Below, piece after piece: positions 16,713 through 25,277 of a stretch of 64,000 bases of DNA (within the stretch, counting starts at the first letter, position 1; the number at the start of each line of letters is the position of its first letter). Made by a program: the position numbers and the translations under genes. Source of the stretch: JACKJP01 sp050249695 (lineage in GTDB: Bacteria; Pseudomonadota; Alphaproteobacteria; Rhizobiales; Tepidamorphaceae); assembly GCA_050249695.1 (NCBI GenBank), contig JBFWQA010000003.1, positions 310,001 to 374,000 of the forward strand, given 5' to 3'. Below the pieces are notes generated by a model. The model worked only from the letters and a program-made list of their open reading frames with translations, was not told the DNA's origin and made no database searches.

Positions 16713-17078
16713 TCAGATCAAGCCGGCCTCATTGAACTTGGCTTCCATGATCTCTCTGTCGAAGGGCTTCATGATATATTCGTCCGCACCCGCCCGGAGC
16801 GCCCTGGCGATCTGCCCGGCGTCGTTCTCGGTGGTGCAGAAGACGACTTTCGGCGACGCGCCACCCGGCGAGGAGCGCAACTGCCGCAGGAACTGCAGCC
16901 CGTCCATGACCGGCATGTTCCAATCCAGAAGGATCGCATCCGGCATCTGCTCGACACAGAAGGTCAACGCCTGCGCGCCATCCTCGGCCTCGCGGATGGT
17001 GAATCCCATATCCTCCAGGATGCGCCGCGCGACTTTGCGGATCACGCTCGAGTCGTCAACGACCAAACAATGTTTCAT
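16713..17078 (-). CDS. cheY: CheY-like single-domain response regulator
   Basis: A 121-residue stand-alone receiver starting MKHCLVVDDSSVIRKVARRIL, with phosphoacceptor in AILLDWNMPVMDGLQFLRQLR, Thr in VVFCTTENDAG and K in YIMKPFDREI. It lies between cheW and cheB and probably signals to the motor switch or acts as a phosphate sink for CheA. Of the three receivers in this cluster (here, CheB, CheA C-terminus) this is the only free one, so it is the best candidate for the motor-binding CheY. Confidence 0.9.
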   Translation of the reverse strand: MKHCLVVDDSSVIRKVARRILEDMGFTIREAEDGAQALTFCVEQMPDAILLDWNMPVMDGLQFLRQLRSSPGGASPKVVFCTTENDAGQIARALRAGADEYIMKPFDREIMEAKFNEAGLI

Positions 17079-17151
17079 ATCGATGTCCCATTCTGGAAAT
17101 GTCGGACCGCGACCAGATTTCGATCTTACGTCGAAGCCCCTACTGAATCCT

Positions 17152-17625
17152 TTATGCCGCCGCGGAGGTCTCGTTGCTGAGCCGCAGCACCCGATCGATA
17201 TTGAGGATGACGAGAAGGCGTCGCTCGAGGCGGTAGATACCGGCGGTCAGCGCCGACCAGGGCCTGTCCAGGTTGGCGGGCACGCTTTCAACCCCGGAGA
17301 GCGGCAGGCGCATCACCTCACCGACTTTGTCCACGATCAGTCCGAACGATTCCGAATTGACGTCGATACCGACAGCCATCTTGCGCCCCGCGTCCTCGCG
17401 GTCGGGCAAGCCGAGCCGCACCCGCAGGTCAATGGCCGTCACGATCCGCCCGCGCAGGTTGAGAATGCCGGCGATCTCGCGCGGCGCCAGCGGCACCGGC
17501 GTCATGTTGACCGGCGCAAAGACGTCGTGGATGCGATCGATGGCGAGGCCGAAAAGCTGTCCGCCGACCTCCACCGTCACGTACTCGCGATGGTCGTCGC
17601 GCGCCGTTGTCATATGCATGCTCAT
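17152..17625 (-). CDS. cheW: Chemotaxis coupling protein CheW
   Basis: CheW bridges CheA to receptors. The 157-residue product is a single CheW SH3-like domain: YVTVEVGGQLFGLAIDRIHDVF, the signature APREIAGILNLRGRIVTAIDL, and GLIVDKVGEVM. The start codon overlaps the cheA stop as ATGA, showing translational coupling. A 73-base gap precedes cheY. Confidence 0.95.
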   Translation of the reverse strand: MSMHMTTARDDHREYVTVEVGGQLFGLAIDRIHDVFAPVNMTPVPLAPREIAGILNLRGRIVTAIDLRVRLGLPDREDAGRKMAVGIDVNSESFGLIVDKVGEVMRLPLSGVESVPANLDRPWSALTAGIYRLERRLLVILNIDRVLRLSNETSAAA

Positions 17626-20309
17626 GCCGCCGCTCCGATCTCCCGGGCAATTTCCCGAAGCGAGGCGATAAGGCCGGGGCGGTCGAATTTCGCGACGAAA
17701 TCGTGAAACCCCGCCTGCCGCCCTCTTTCGATGGCGGCCGCCGACGTGTGCGAGGACAGCGCGATGACGGGAATGTGCCTCAGTCGCTCGGACGCGCCAA
17801 CGGCTTCGCAGAGCTCGAACCCGTTCATCTCCGGCATCTCGATATCGGTAACGATGGCATCGAACCGCGTGTCGGCTGCCAGCGTGTCGAGGGCCTTGGC
17901 GGCGCCGTCGCAGACCGCGACCTGATATCCCGCCGCCTTGAAGACCGGCGTCAGCATGTCGCGAAAGAAAGCGCTGTCATCGACGAAGAGGATGCGGCGC
18001 GCCGGCGCCGTCCGTTCCATCTCGCGCCCTTCAAACCAGTCTTCGAAACCCATGGGCAGATAGTGCGCGACATCGATGATTTCCGTCGCCGCGCCGTTGA
18101 TGACGGCCGAGCCCAGAATGCCCTTTGTCGCCGACCTCACCTCGATGTCGAGGTCGGCCTCGACGATATCGATGATCGCATCGACCGCAAGGCCGACCGA
18201 CCGGCCCGCGTCGGAGAAGACGAGCAGGGGCTGGGCGCCTTCCCGGCGGCGGTTCACTTCGTCATTGAGATGGATCACCGGCATCAGAGTGCCGCGATAC
18301 TGAACGAGGGAGCGCCCGTTCACGGCTTCGATACGCTCCACCGGAATGTCCTCCAGCCGGGTTACCAGCGACAGCGGAACAGCTTTCGGCGCGCCGGCGC
18401 CGGCCTTCACCAGCAGCATGGCCGTCTTGTCGCTGCCACGCGCCGCCGCCGCCCCGCCCTCCTCGTCACCGTCGGATTCGCTTTCTCCCGAGCCTGCTTC
18501 CTGTGCGATGCCGTTGGGATCGACGATCATGATGACGGTGCCGTCGCCCAGGATCGTGTTGCCTGAAAACAGCGTGATGTCGCGCAGCCTTGAAGACATG
18601 GGCTTCACTACGATTTCCTCGGTGTGGAACACGCTGTCGACGACGATGCCGAATGATTGCGAACCGACCCGCATGACCACGATGAAATCGCTCTCCGGCG
18701 CGTCTTTCCTGGCGGGCAGGCGCAGCAGGTCGTGCATCCTGGCCAGCGGGAGCAGCCTGTTGCGAAGCCGCAGCACGGGGGCGCCGTTGATCGTCTCGAT
18801 GCGATGTCCGGACCTGGAATTGGCCCTGACGAGCTCCACCACGGACAGCTGCGGGATGGCGAAACGCTGCCCCGCGACCGCGACGATCAGCACCGATATG
18901 ATCGCCAGCGTCAGCGGAATCTTGATGATGAAGGTCGTTCCCTCGCCCTGGACGGACTTCAGGTCGATCGAACCGCCGATCACCTCGATATTGGTACGCA
19001 CGACGTCCATCCCGACCCCGCGTCCCGACACGGATGTCACCTGCGCCGCCGTTGAAAAGCCTGCGTTGAAGATGAACCGGTGAATCTGGCTTTCGGTCAT
19101 CTTGGCGAGATCGTCCCCGGTCACGAGACCTCGGTCGAGAACCTTCTCGCGGATCCTGGAAACGTTCAGACCCCTGCCGTCGTCCGCCACTTCGATGATG
19201 ATGTGGCCGCCCTCATGATAGGCGCGCAGACGGATGACGCCCTTGGCGGGCTTGCCGGCGGCAATGCGTTCGTCAGCCGGCTCCAGCCCGTGATCGGCCG
19301 AGTTGCGGACCATATGGGTCAGCGGGTCTCTGATCAGTTCGAGAACCTGACGGTCGAGTTCGGTATCCTCGCCATGCATCTCCAGCTCGATATCCTTGCC
19401 CAGCTCCTGGGCAAGATCGCGAACGATCCGCGGCAGCTTCTGCCACGCATTGCCGATCGGCTGCATACGCGCATGCATGATCCCTTCCTGAAGCTCGGCG
19501 GTCACGTTGGAAAGGCGCTGCAACGGCACCTTGAATTCGCCGTGCTCGTTGCGCCGCGCGATTTCCAGCAATTGATTGCGCGTCAGCACGAGTTCGCTGA
19601 CCATCGTGATCAGATGTTCGAGCGTATCGACATTGACCCGGATCGACTGGGTCTTGTTCGGCGCCTCGTTCCTGCCCGTCTCGTTATGGCCGTCGTCTTC
19701 CCTGACGGCTCCGGCCGCGGCCGGCAGAGGCTTCCCGGTCGGAGCGCTGGAATTCTCCGCCATGGCCGGCATCGCATCTGACGCATGCGTGTCAGTTTCA
19801 GGACCGGCGGCCTGGCGGAACGCGAGCTCCAGATCGTCCGGCGAGGCTTCGCCGGGATCGAGGGGCCGTTCCACAGCCTGGAAGCAGAGATCGTTTTCCC
19901 GGACGTTCTGCGGCGCGGTGGCTGCGTCGGATGCGGCAAGGTCGGTCATGCCGCTGAGCGTGGCCACGAGATCCTCGTCGCCTCCCTCCGGTTCGACCCC
20001 GGTATCGCCAAGTGCGGTGAGTATTTCCTTGATGCGGTCCAGCGAGGCTAGAATGACGCTGACGGCTTCACCGGTTACCGGCTGCCCGTCCCGGAACCGG
20101 CCCATGAGCGTCTCCGCCGCATGGGCGAGCGCTTCGAGACGCGGCAGGCCCAGAAAGCCGCAGGTCCCCTTGATGGTGTGTACGAGACGGAAGATATTGT
20201 CGAGGATCCGAGCGTTGTTCGGCTCCTGTTCGAACTTTACCAGTTCCCGATCGACGACATCGAGGCTCTCGGCGGTTTCCGTCAGGAATTCGTTTAACAG
20301 GTCGTCCAC
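17622..20309 (-). CDS. cheA: Hybrid chemotaxis histidine kinase CheA with tandem CheW domains and a C-terminal receiver
   Basis: CheA autophosphorylates in response to receptor state and passes phosphate to CheY and CheB. I chose GTG 20309, giving the family start (V)DDLLNEFLTETAESL; an ATG at 20360 would add 17 residues without homologous character or a clear ribosome site. Order: HPt with phosphohistidine in FRLVHTIKGTCGFLG, no recognisable P2, dimerisation and ATPase domains (DPLTHMVRNSADHGLE, VADDGRGLN, SGRGVGMDVV), a CheW domain, a second CheW-like domain after an acidic Gly/Ser linker, then a receiver (RRILFVDDSAFFRDML, IVTDIEMPEMNG). At 895 residues it is longer than enteric CheA (about 650). 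Confidence 0.95.
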   Translation of the reverse strand: MDDLLNEFLTETAESLDVVDRELVKFEQEPNNARILDNIFRLVHTIKGTCGFLGLPRLEALAHAAETLMGRFRDGQPVTGEAVSVILASLDRIKEILTALGDTGVEPEGGDEDLVATLSGMTDLAASDAATAPQNVRENDLCFQAVERPLDPGEASPDDLELAFRQAAGPETDTHASDAMPAMAENSSAPTGKPLPAAAGAVREDDGHNETGRNEAPNKTQSIRVNVDTLEHLITMVSELVLTRNQLLEIARRNEHGEFKVPLQRLSNVTAELQEGIMHARMQPIGNAWQKLPRIVRDLAQELGKDIELEMHGEDTELDRQVLELIRDPLTHMVRNSADHGLEPADERIAAGKPAKGVIRLRAYHEGGHIIIEVADDGRGLNVSRIREKVLDRGLVTGDDLAKMTESQIHRFIFNAGFSTAAQVTSVSGRGVGMDVVRTNIEVIGGSIDLKSVQGEGTTFIIKIPLTLAIISVLIVAVAGQRFAIPQLSVVELVRANSRSGHRIETINGAPVLRLRNRLLPLARMHDLLRLPARKDAPESDFIVVMRVGSQSFGIVVDSVFHTEEIVVKPMSSRLRDITLFSGNTILGDGTVIMIVDPNGIAQEAGSGESESDGDEEGGAAAARGSDKTAMLLVKAGAGAPKAVPLSLVTRLEDIPVERIEAVNGRSLVQYRGTLMPVIHLNDEVNRRREGAQPLLVFSDAGRSVGLAVDAIIDIVEADLDIEVRSATKGILGSAVINGAATEIIDVAHYLPMGFEDWFEGREMERTAPARRILFVDDSAFFRDMLTPVFKAAGYQVAVCDGAAKALDTLAADTRFDAIVTDIEMPEMNGFELCEAVGASERLRHIPVIALSSHTSAAAIERGRQAGFHDFVAKFDRPGLIASLREIAREIGAAA

Positions 20310-20480
20310 GAACGAGAACCCCAGCCTCTGACATCCTTCGTCGGCCGAAGGGGCCGCCATATTGCACGGATGGTGCTGGAAACCTGGTTAATATAGCTTG
20401 AATTTATTGACCAATCCGCAAGGAGGGCGGGATGCCTGATGCCGAGTCCCGCCCGGGGCGCCGGGAGCTTTCCGGGCTCT

Positions 20481-21125
20481 TCAGGCCGCCGGCGCGGCCT
20501 CGATGCGGATGATCTCGCCCTCGCTGGAAAACGAGACCGTCAATCCGAGTTCCTCAGCAAGGAGCGAGGTGTAGTAGGGCTGGATCGAGTGGGCATCGAC
20601 GCCATGTTCGCCGGTATTGCCGGAGGCGATTTCGGCCACCCCGGCCGCGATCCTCGCGTTAAGCCCTTCGCTTATGATCGAAATGACATTGCTCCCCGGA
20701 TCGGTCTCGATTGTCATTTTGCCGCCGCGCGGGATCGCGTTCATCGCGATCATCGCCAGATTGAACAGCAGCTTGACCGCGCTCTTGTCCATGAGGGCCG
20801 GGGCCGGCCTGAAATCGAGATGAACCTTGCCCTCCGCTTCCACGAATCCGCGCAGAACCTGCGCGGCGTCGGTCAGATCGATCTGGGCGCCGGCCGAGCT
20901 GGCCGCCCCGAAAGCGATCCGCGCGAACTGCAGCTTCGCTGACGCCTGGCGGGCGCTTTTGGCGATGAGTTCGAGCGCGAATTCGCGCATATCGGCACTT
21001 TTTTCGTCCTCGAGAACCTCGATCCCGTTGTTGATCGCGCCAACCGGGGAAATGACGTCGTGGCAAACCTTGCTGCACAGCAGCGCTGCCAGCTCCAGCG
21101 CGTCCGGTCGACGGTCTTCATTCAT
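20481..21125 (-). CDS. chpT: Histidine phosphotransferase ChpT
   Basis: ChpT relays phosphate from CckA to CtrA and CpdR. I chose ATG 21125 (MNEDRRPDALELAALLCSK, 214 residues); the longer frame is not homologous. The HisKA-like DHp helix carries the phospho-accepting His in KVCHDVISPVGAINNGIEVL, the typical ChpT block, followed by a degenerate ATPase-like domain (LLFNLAMIAMNAIPRGG) without nucleotide-binding boxes. It lies 171 bases before cheA on the same strand, so phosphorelay and chemotaxis genes are neighbours here. Confidence 0.93.
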   Translation of the reverse strand: MNEDRRPDALELAALLCSKVCHDVISPVGAINNGIEVLEDEKSADMREFALELIAKSARQASAKLQFARIAFGAASSAGAQIDLTDAAQVLRGFVEAEGKVHLDFRPAPALMDKSAVKLLFNLAMIAMNAIPRGGKMTIETDPGSNVISIISEGLNARIAAGVAEIASGNTGEHGVDAHSIQPYYTSLLAEELGLTVSFSSEGEIIRIEAAPAA

Positions 21126-21301
21126 GATGGAAGCGGCTCCCAGAAACGAATCGGTCGGGTCTATCTTGGGCGAATCTTCTAGACCTGATACACGAAACGT
21201 CACACGCGTGCCAAGCGGACGGCGGGCCGTCGCGGATGGCCTTGCGGCCGGCTGGCCTGCGGCCCTCGACAACGCGCATGACAAGTTCCCGAACGGAAAG
21301 A

Positions 21302-22102
21302 ATGAACCGCATGAATCTGGCCTCCCAACCCGCCGGCGCCATGCTGGAAACGCTCGCCGATATCGCCTGTGCCGCCGGTCGCGCGATCCTTGCCGTGCGC
21401 GAGAGCGGGATGCGGCCCGGCGTCAAGGCGGATTTGAGCCCGGTGACGGAGGCCGACCGGGCCGCAGAGAATCTGATCCTTGCGCGCCTTTCGGAAGCAT
21501 GGCCCGACATCCCGGTGATTGCCGAGGAGGCAGCCTCGGCGGGCGTCCTTCCGGCGGCGGGAGACCGCTTCTTCCTCGTCGATCCGCTTGACGGCACCAA
21601 GGAGTTCATTCGCGGCGAGGACGGTTTCACCGTCAATATCGCCCTGGTGCAGAGCGGCGAGCCGATACTCGGGGTCGTGCTCGCCCCCGCCAAGGACGCG
21701 CTGTATGGGGGAGAGAAGGACAAGGGCGCCTGGCGGGTCGATCTGGACGGCGGCCGTTTGCCCGGCGCGAGAACGCCGATTTCGACCCGTGTTGCCGCGC
21801 AGCCTCCATGCGCTGTCGCCAGCCTCAGCCATCGCGACAGCGAAACCGACGCGTTTCTTGCCCGACATGGCATCACCGATGTCGTGGGAATCGGCTCTTC
21901 GCTTAAATTCTGTCTGGTGGCCGAGGGACAGGCCGATATCTATCCCCGCTTCGGGCCGACGATGGAATGGGACACGGCCGCCGGTCACGCCGTGTTGCGG
22001 GCGGCCGGCGGTTCCGTCACCGGGCTGGACGGCGCTCCCTTCGTCTACGGTAAGGCCTCCGCCGGCTACAGGAATGGCGGCTTCATCGCCCGGGGCCGCT
22101 AA
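21302..22102 (+). CDS. cysQ: 3'(2'),5'-bisphosphate nucleotidase CysQ
   Basis: CysQ hydrolyses 3'-phosphoadenosine 5'-phosphate, a by-product of sulfate assimilation, and belongs to the Mg-dependent inositol monophosphatase fold. The family metal-binding blocks are present: VTEADRAAENLIL, VIAEEAAS, FLVDPLDGTKEFI and the late WDTAAGHAVL. I chose ATG 21302 (MNRMNLASQ, 266 residues) with GGAAAG upstream; ATG 21311 is also possible. The frame upstream to 21236 looks non-coding. It is convergent with the YHS gene and overlaps its end by 4 bases. Confidence 0.92.
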   Translation: MNRMNLASQPAGAMLETLADIACAAGRAILAVRESGMRPGVKADLSPVTEADRAAENLILARLSEAWPDIPVIAEEAASAGVLPAAGDRFFLVDPLDGTKEFIRGEDGFTVNIALVQSGEPILGVVLAPAKDALYGGEKDKGAWRVDLDGGRLPGARTPISTRVAAQPPCAVASLSHRDSETDAFLARHGITDVVGIGSSLKFCLVAEGQADIYPRFGPTMEWDTAAGHAVLRAAGGSVTGLDGAPFVYGKASAGYRNGGFIARGR

Positions 22103-22611
22103 CGCAATATGGTTGCCTGCAGCGTGGGCCATTGCCGGGCGGCCTCGGCGATAACGCCGTGCGGGTCGCGCAGGAAGACCTGGCGATTGCCTTCGGAAAT
22201 GAAGAAATAGAGACGTCCTTCGAAAATGGAGAACAGTTCCGGATTGCCGGCGCTGGCGACCCCGCGCGACATCGCGACGACGCCGTAGCCGCCGAAGGCG
22301 GGCGTGAACACGGCCGGATTCTCGTTGAATGCGGCCAGATTTCCCTCATTGGCGAAGCGCCAGTAGGCACCGCCATACTGCACTTCCAGTCCCGAACGTC
22401 CCTGCCGGCCATCTGGCCCGACAAAGAAGCTCACCGGATCGAACCCGTTGATCGCATAGCCGGTCAGCGGATCGGCGTAGAACGTCAGGGTCTGCACCGG
22501 GTCCGCCGCTGCGGCGTCCTGCGCGCCCGCGCCCGGCGCGGTCGCAACGATGAGAGCCGCGGCCCCCGCCGCGCCCGCAAAAGCCCTTGTCAATCTTCGT
22601 TTCAGCGACAT
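22099..22611 (-). CDS. Exported YHS-domain protein
   Basis: A 170-residue exported protein. I chose ATG 22611 (MSLKRRLTRAFAGAAGAAAL), which gives a clear signal peptide cut near APGAGA-QD. The mature part has a YHS-like domain: DPLTGYAINGFDPVSFFVG, then YWRFANEGNLAAFNENPAVFTPAFGGYG, as in periplasmic YHS proteins of alphaproteobacteria. YHS domains are thought to bind metals, but the usual Cys is not evident and the function is unknown. It is divergent from the DUF1134 gene with 151 bases between. Confidence 0.8.
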   Translation of the reverse strand: MSLKRRLTRAFAGAAGAAALIVATAPGAGAQDAAAADPVQTLTFYADPLTGYAINGFDPVSFFVGPDGRQGRSGLEVQYGGAYWRFANEGNLAAFNENPAVFTPAFGGYGVVAMSRGVASAGNPELFSIFEGRLYFFISEGNRQVFLRDPHGVIAEAARQWPTLQATILR

Positions 22612-22762
22612 TTTCTTAACCAGTTCTTTGCCATACTCGCCCCGTTCGCGGACATGATTCTGCCATGACTTGCGTAAACAAAGCGCCAAGGCGCCAGTTC
22701 GGTTCGGCGACCGGCCGTACCGGTGCGCCGGCGCCACCGATTTGACGGATGGAGGACGAGAC

Positions 22763-23365
22763 ATGCAGCCCAACCGGCGCGAAATCGTAAAGGCAATCGC
22801 GACAACGACGGCGGCCTCGGTGCTGCCCGCTTCGCTCGCCACCTCCGTCCTTGCGCAAGGGCAGCCTCAGCCCGGCGTCGACACGGGTTATTCCTCCAAC
22901 GAGATATTGCAGGCCGGACACCAGTTCTTCGGCGCCGTCTCGAAGGGCCTGGCGGGTGCGGTCGAGTGGACATTCCAGCGCCAGGGCAGGCCGAACGGCT
23001 ATATTCTGGGCGAGGAAGGCGGCGGCGCTTTCGTCGCCGGCCTGCGTTACGGCGAAGGCACGCTCTACACCAAGAACGCGGGCACCCATCGCATATTCTG
23101 GCAGGGACCCTCCATCGGCATCGACTTCGGCGCCGAGGGCACCAAGGTGATGATGCTCGTCTACGATCTGCCCGCGGTGCAGGCGATGTACACACGCTTC
23201 GGCGGAATCGACGGCTCGGCCTATCTCGTCGCAGGCGTAGGCGTCTCGTTTCTCGCCGCCGGCAACGTGATTATCGCGCCGATCCGTTCTGGCGTGGGCG
23301 CCCGCCTCGGCGCCAACATCGGATACCTCAAATTCTCCGACCGCCCGACCTGGAATCCCTTCTGA
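22763..23365 (+). CDS. eipA: DUF1134 periplasmic protein, EipA-like
   Basis: The 200-residue product matches the alphaproteobacterial DUF1134 family. Its Brucella member EipA is a periplasmic beta-barrel-like protein needed for envelope integrity and virulence. I chose ATG 22763 with GGAGGA upstream. An N-terminal signal (MQPNRREIVKAIATTTAASV, cut near SVLAQG) leads to the domain with NGYILGEEGGGAFVAGLRYGEG, FDFGAEGTKVMML-like and YLVAGVGVSFLAAGNVIIAP blocks. The basic start could be read as Tat-like, but only one Arg pair is present. The role here is inferred from the family. Confidence 0.85.
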   Translation: MQPNRREIVKAIATTTAASVLPASLATSVLAQGQPQPGVDTGYSSNEILQAGHQFFGAVSKGLAGAVEWTFQRQGRPNGYILGEEGGGAFVAGLRYGEGTLYTKNAGTHRIFWQGPSIGIDFGAEGTKVMMLVYDLPAVQAMYTRFGGIDGSAYLVAGVGVSFLAAGNVIIAPIRSGVGARLGANIGYLKFSDRPTWNPF

Positions 23366-23386
23366 TCCCGCCGGCCGTCAAGCCGA

Positions 23387-23404
23387 TTTCTTAACGTTAA
23401 GAAA
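23387..23404. promoter_or_regulatory. Perfect 18-base palindrome TTTCTTAACGTTAAGAAA
   Basis: A perfect inverted repeat with no spacer, 21 bases after the DUF1134 stop and 118 bases before the coiled-coil gene. It contains two opposed TTAA(C) half sites but not with the CtrA spacing. The AT-rich stem without a U tract is not a terminator, so an operator for a dimeric regulator is the likeliest reading. Confidence 0.5.
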
Positions 23405-23522
23405 GCGTATATATGGCGCGGCGCCCGGCGCCGTGGCATGATGGCGTTCCAGGGTTGGGATCGGCGGCTGGGGGCGCAGTTGCCGAGAGTTTTGTCCTTC
23501 CCGCAGTTGGAGAGCTTTGGTC

Positions 23523-24758
23523 ATGATCCAGTCGATCATGTTGTTCGCCCTGGGATTTCTGGTCGCCGGGCTTCTGAGCGTTCTGGTCGCGCCCTCCATG
23601 TGGCGGCGCGCCGAGCGGCTGACCCGCCGCCGGATCGAGAACACGACGCCGCTCAAGATGGCTGACATCCAGGCCGACAAGGATCAGATGCGCGCCGAAT
23701 TCGCCATGTCCGCGCGCAAGCTCGAACTGAGCATCGAGGACCTCAAGCAGAAGGCCGCCCAGCGCCTCGTCGAGATCGGCCGCAAGGACGCCGTGCTCGA
23801 CCGGCTTCGCACCGAGCTGGGCAGCCAGCGCGACGTGGGCGCGGATCTTTCGCGCCGCATCGAAAAGCTCGAGGCCACGCTCGCGGGAGCCGAACGTCAG
23901 ATCCGCGAACAGCAGGGCGAAATGGCCAAGAAGGACCGCCTGCTCGGCGAGGCGGCGGAACGGGAAAGAACCCTGCGTGCGCAGATCGACGAGATCTCCT
24001 CTACCGCCGACAGCCGCAAGGTCGAGAACGTCGCGCTCAAGACGCGTCTGCAGAATCTCGAGGACAAGCTGAGCACGGGCGACCGTCATATGACGCGGCG
24101 CGATGCCGAGATTGCCTCGCTCGAAGCGCGCGTCAAGGAGCTGGACAAGACGCAGGACGAGGCGGCCGCCGCGAACGAGAAACTGCTGCGCGAGGGCCGC
24201 AGGCTGGCGGAAATGAACGAAAGGCTTGAGCAGCAGCTGCAGAAGCGCAGGGACGAGATTGTCGAACTCAAGCGCGAACTGAACGCGGCGCGCGTCGGCG
24301 TGAAGGACAGCGAGAAGGCGCTCAAGGGCGCCGAGGCGACGATCGTGAAGATGCGCGCCGCGGTGGGCGCGGCCGAAAAGAACGAGCACAAGATCGGCGA
24401 CGCGATCGCCCGCCGCGAGAAAGAGCTCGCGGAGCGCGAAAGGGAACTCGATGCCGCGCGAGGCGAATTGGAAGCGCAGATCGCCTCGGCGGCGCGCCAA
24501 CGCGACGAAACCGAAACCGACTGGCACAAGGAACGCGTCGAAGGCGCGCTGCTGCGCGAACGGCTCAACGACCTCGCCGCCGAAGTCGGACGGCTTGCCG
24601 CGACGCTCGATGAGAGCGGCGAGATCAACCGTATGATCGACGATGCCGTCACCCGCGAGAAGGACGAGGCCGCCATGAACGGAAACGGCGCCGTCCGCGG
24701 CCCCGCGACGCTCGCCGAACGCATCCGCGCGCTGCAGGACGCCTCGGAGCGGGTCTGA
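23523..24758 (+). CDS. Membrane-anchored coiled-coil protein of unknown function
   Basis: The 411-residue product has one N-terminal TM helix (MIQSIMLFALGFLVAGLLSV, no cleavage site), a short basic segment ending at PSMWRRAERLTRRRIENTTP, then a nearly continuous coiled coil from about residue 45 to 370, rich in Glu, Arg, Ala and Lys with regular heptads, and a short C-terminal region. Start ATG 23523 with GGAGAG 8 bases upstream. Similar anchored coiled-coil proteins occur in Hyphomicrobiales without assigned function; the layout suggests a cell-envelope scaffold. SMC-type ATPase motifs are absent. Confidence 0.85.
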   Translation: MIQSIMLFALGFLVAGLLSVLVAPSMWRRAERLTRRRIENTTPLKMADIQADKDQMRAEFAMSARKLELSIEDLKQKAAQRLVEIGRKDAVLDRLRTELGSQRDVGADLSRRIEKLEATLAGAERQIREQQGEMAKKDRLLGEAAERERTLRAQIDEISSTADSRKVENVALKTRLQNLEDKLSTGDRHMTRRDAEIASLEARVKELDKTQDEAAAANEKLLREGRRLAEMNERLEQQLQKRRDEIVELKRELNAARVGVKDSEKALKGAEATIVKMRAAVGAAEKNEHKIGDAIARREKELAERERELDAARGELEAQIASAARQRDETETDWHKERVEGALLRERLNDLAAEVGRLAATLDESGEINRMIDDAVTREKDEAAMNGNGAVRGPATLAERIRALQDASERV

Positions 24759-24768
24759 TGCGACCCCG

Positions 24769-25242
24769 ATGCTCTTTCTCTGGCTGAAATATCTCCACGT
24801 CGTCGGCGCGGCGGTCCTGCTCGGCACCGGCGCCGGCATCGCCTTCTTCATGATGATGGCCCATCGCACGGGCAATGCGGCCATCATCGCAGCCGTTGCC
24901 CGCATCGTGGTGATTGCCGATTGCCTGTTTACCGCGAGCGCTATCGTGGTTCAGCCCCTCACCGGCGTCGCGCTTGTTCTCTATCTTGGCTATTCCTTTT
25001 CCGATCACTGGATCGTGCTGTCGCTGATCCTCTATGTCGTCACCGGCCTGTTCTGGCTGCCGGTCGTCGGTATGCAGATGGAGATGCGCCGCCTCGCAGC
25101 GGAGGCGGCAGCGGCCGGCGCGGCGCTGCCCGCCCGCTACGTCACGCTCTACAGGCGATGGTTCGCCTTCGGCTTTCCTGCCTTCTTCGCCGTTCTCGCC
25201 ATCCTCTGGCTGATGATCCAGCGACCCGCCCTCATCTGGTGA
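24769..25242 (+). CDS. DUF2269 family integral membrane protein
   Basis: The 157-residue product has four TM helices (about residues 5-27, 40-75, 80-100, 128-150) and the DUF2269 opening WLKYLHVVGAAVLLGTGAG with a conserved His in KYLHVVGA, plus HWIVLSLILYVVTGLFWLPV. The function of the family is unknown. It starts 10 bases after the coiled-coil gene and is probably cotranscribed with it. Confidence 0.85.
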   Translation: MLFLWLKYLHVVGAAVLLGTGAGIAFFMMMAHRTGNAAIIAAVARIVVIADCLFTASAIVVQPLTGVALVLYLGYSFSDHWIVLSLILYVVTGLFWLPVVGMQMEMRRLAAEAAAAGAALPARYVTLYRRWFAFGFPAFFAVLAILWLMIQRPALIW

Positions 25243-25277
25243 CGCAGGGCCGCTTGCATTGAGCTGCCCTCCGGTCC

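Noticed and set aside
20309..20360. ATG 20360 as the cheA start
   Set aside because: The extra 17 residues have no family similarity and no ribosome site; GTG 20309 gives the usual DDLLNEFLTET start. It cannot be fully excluded.
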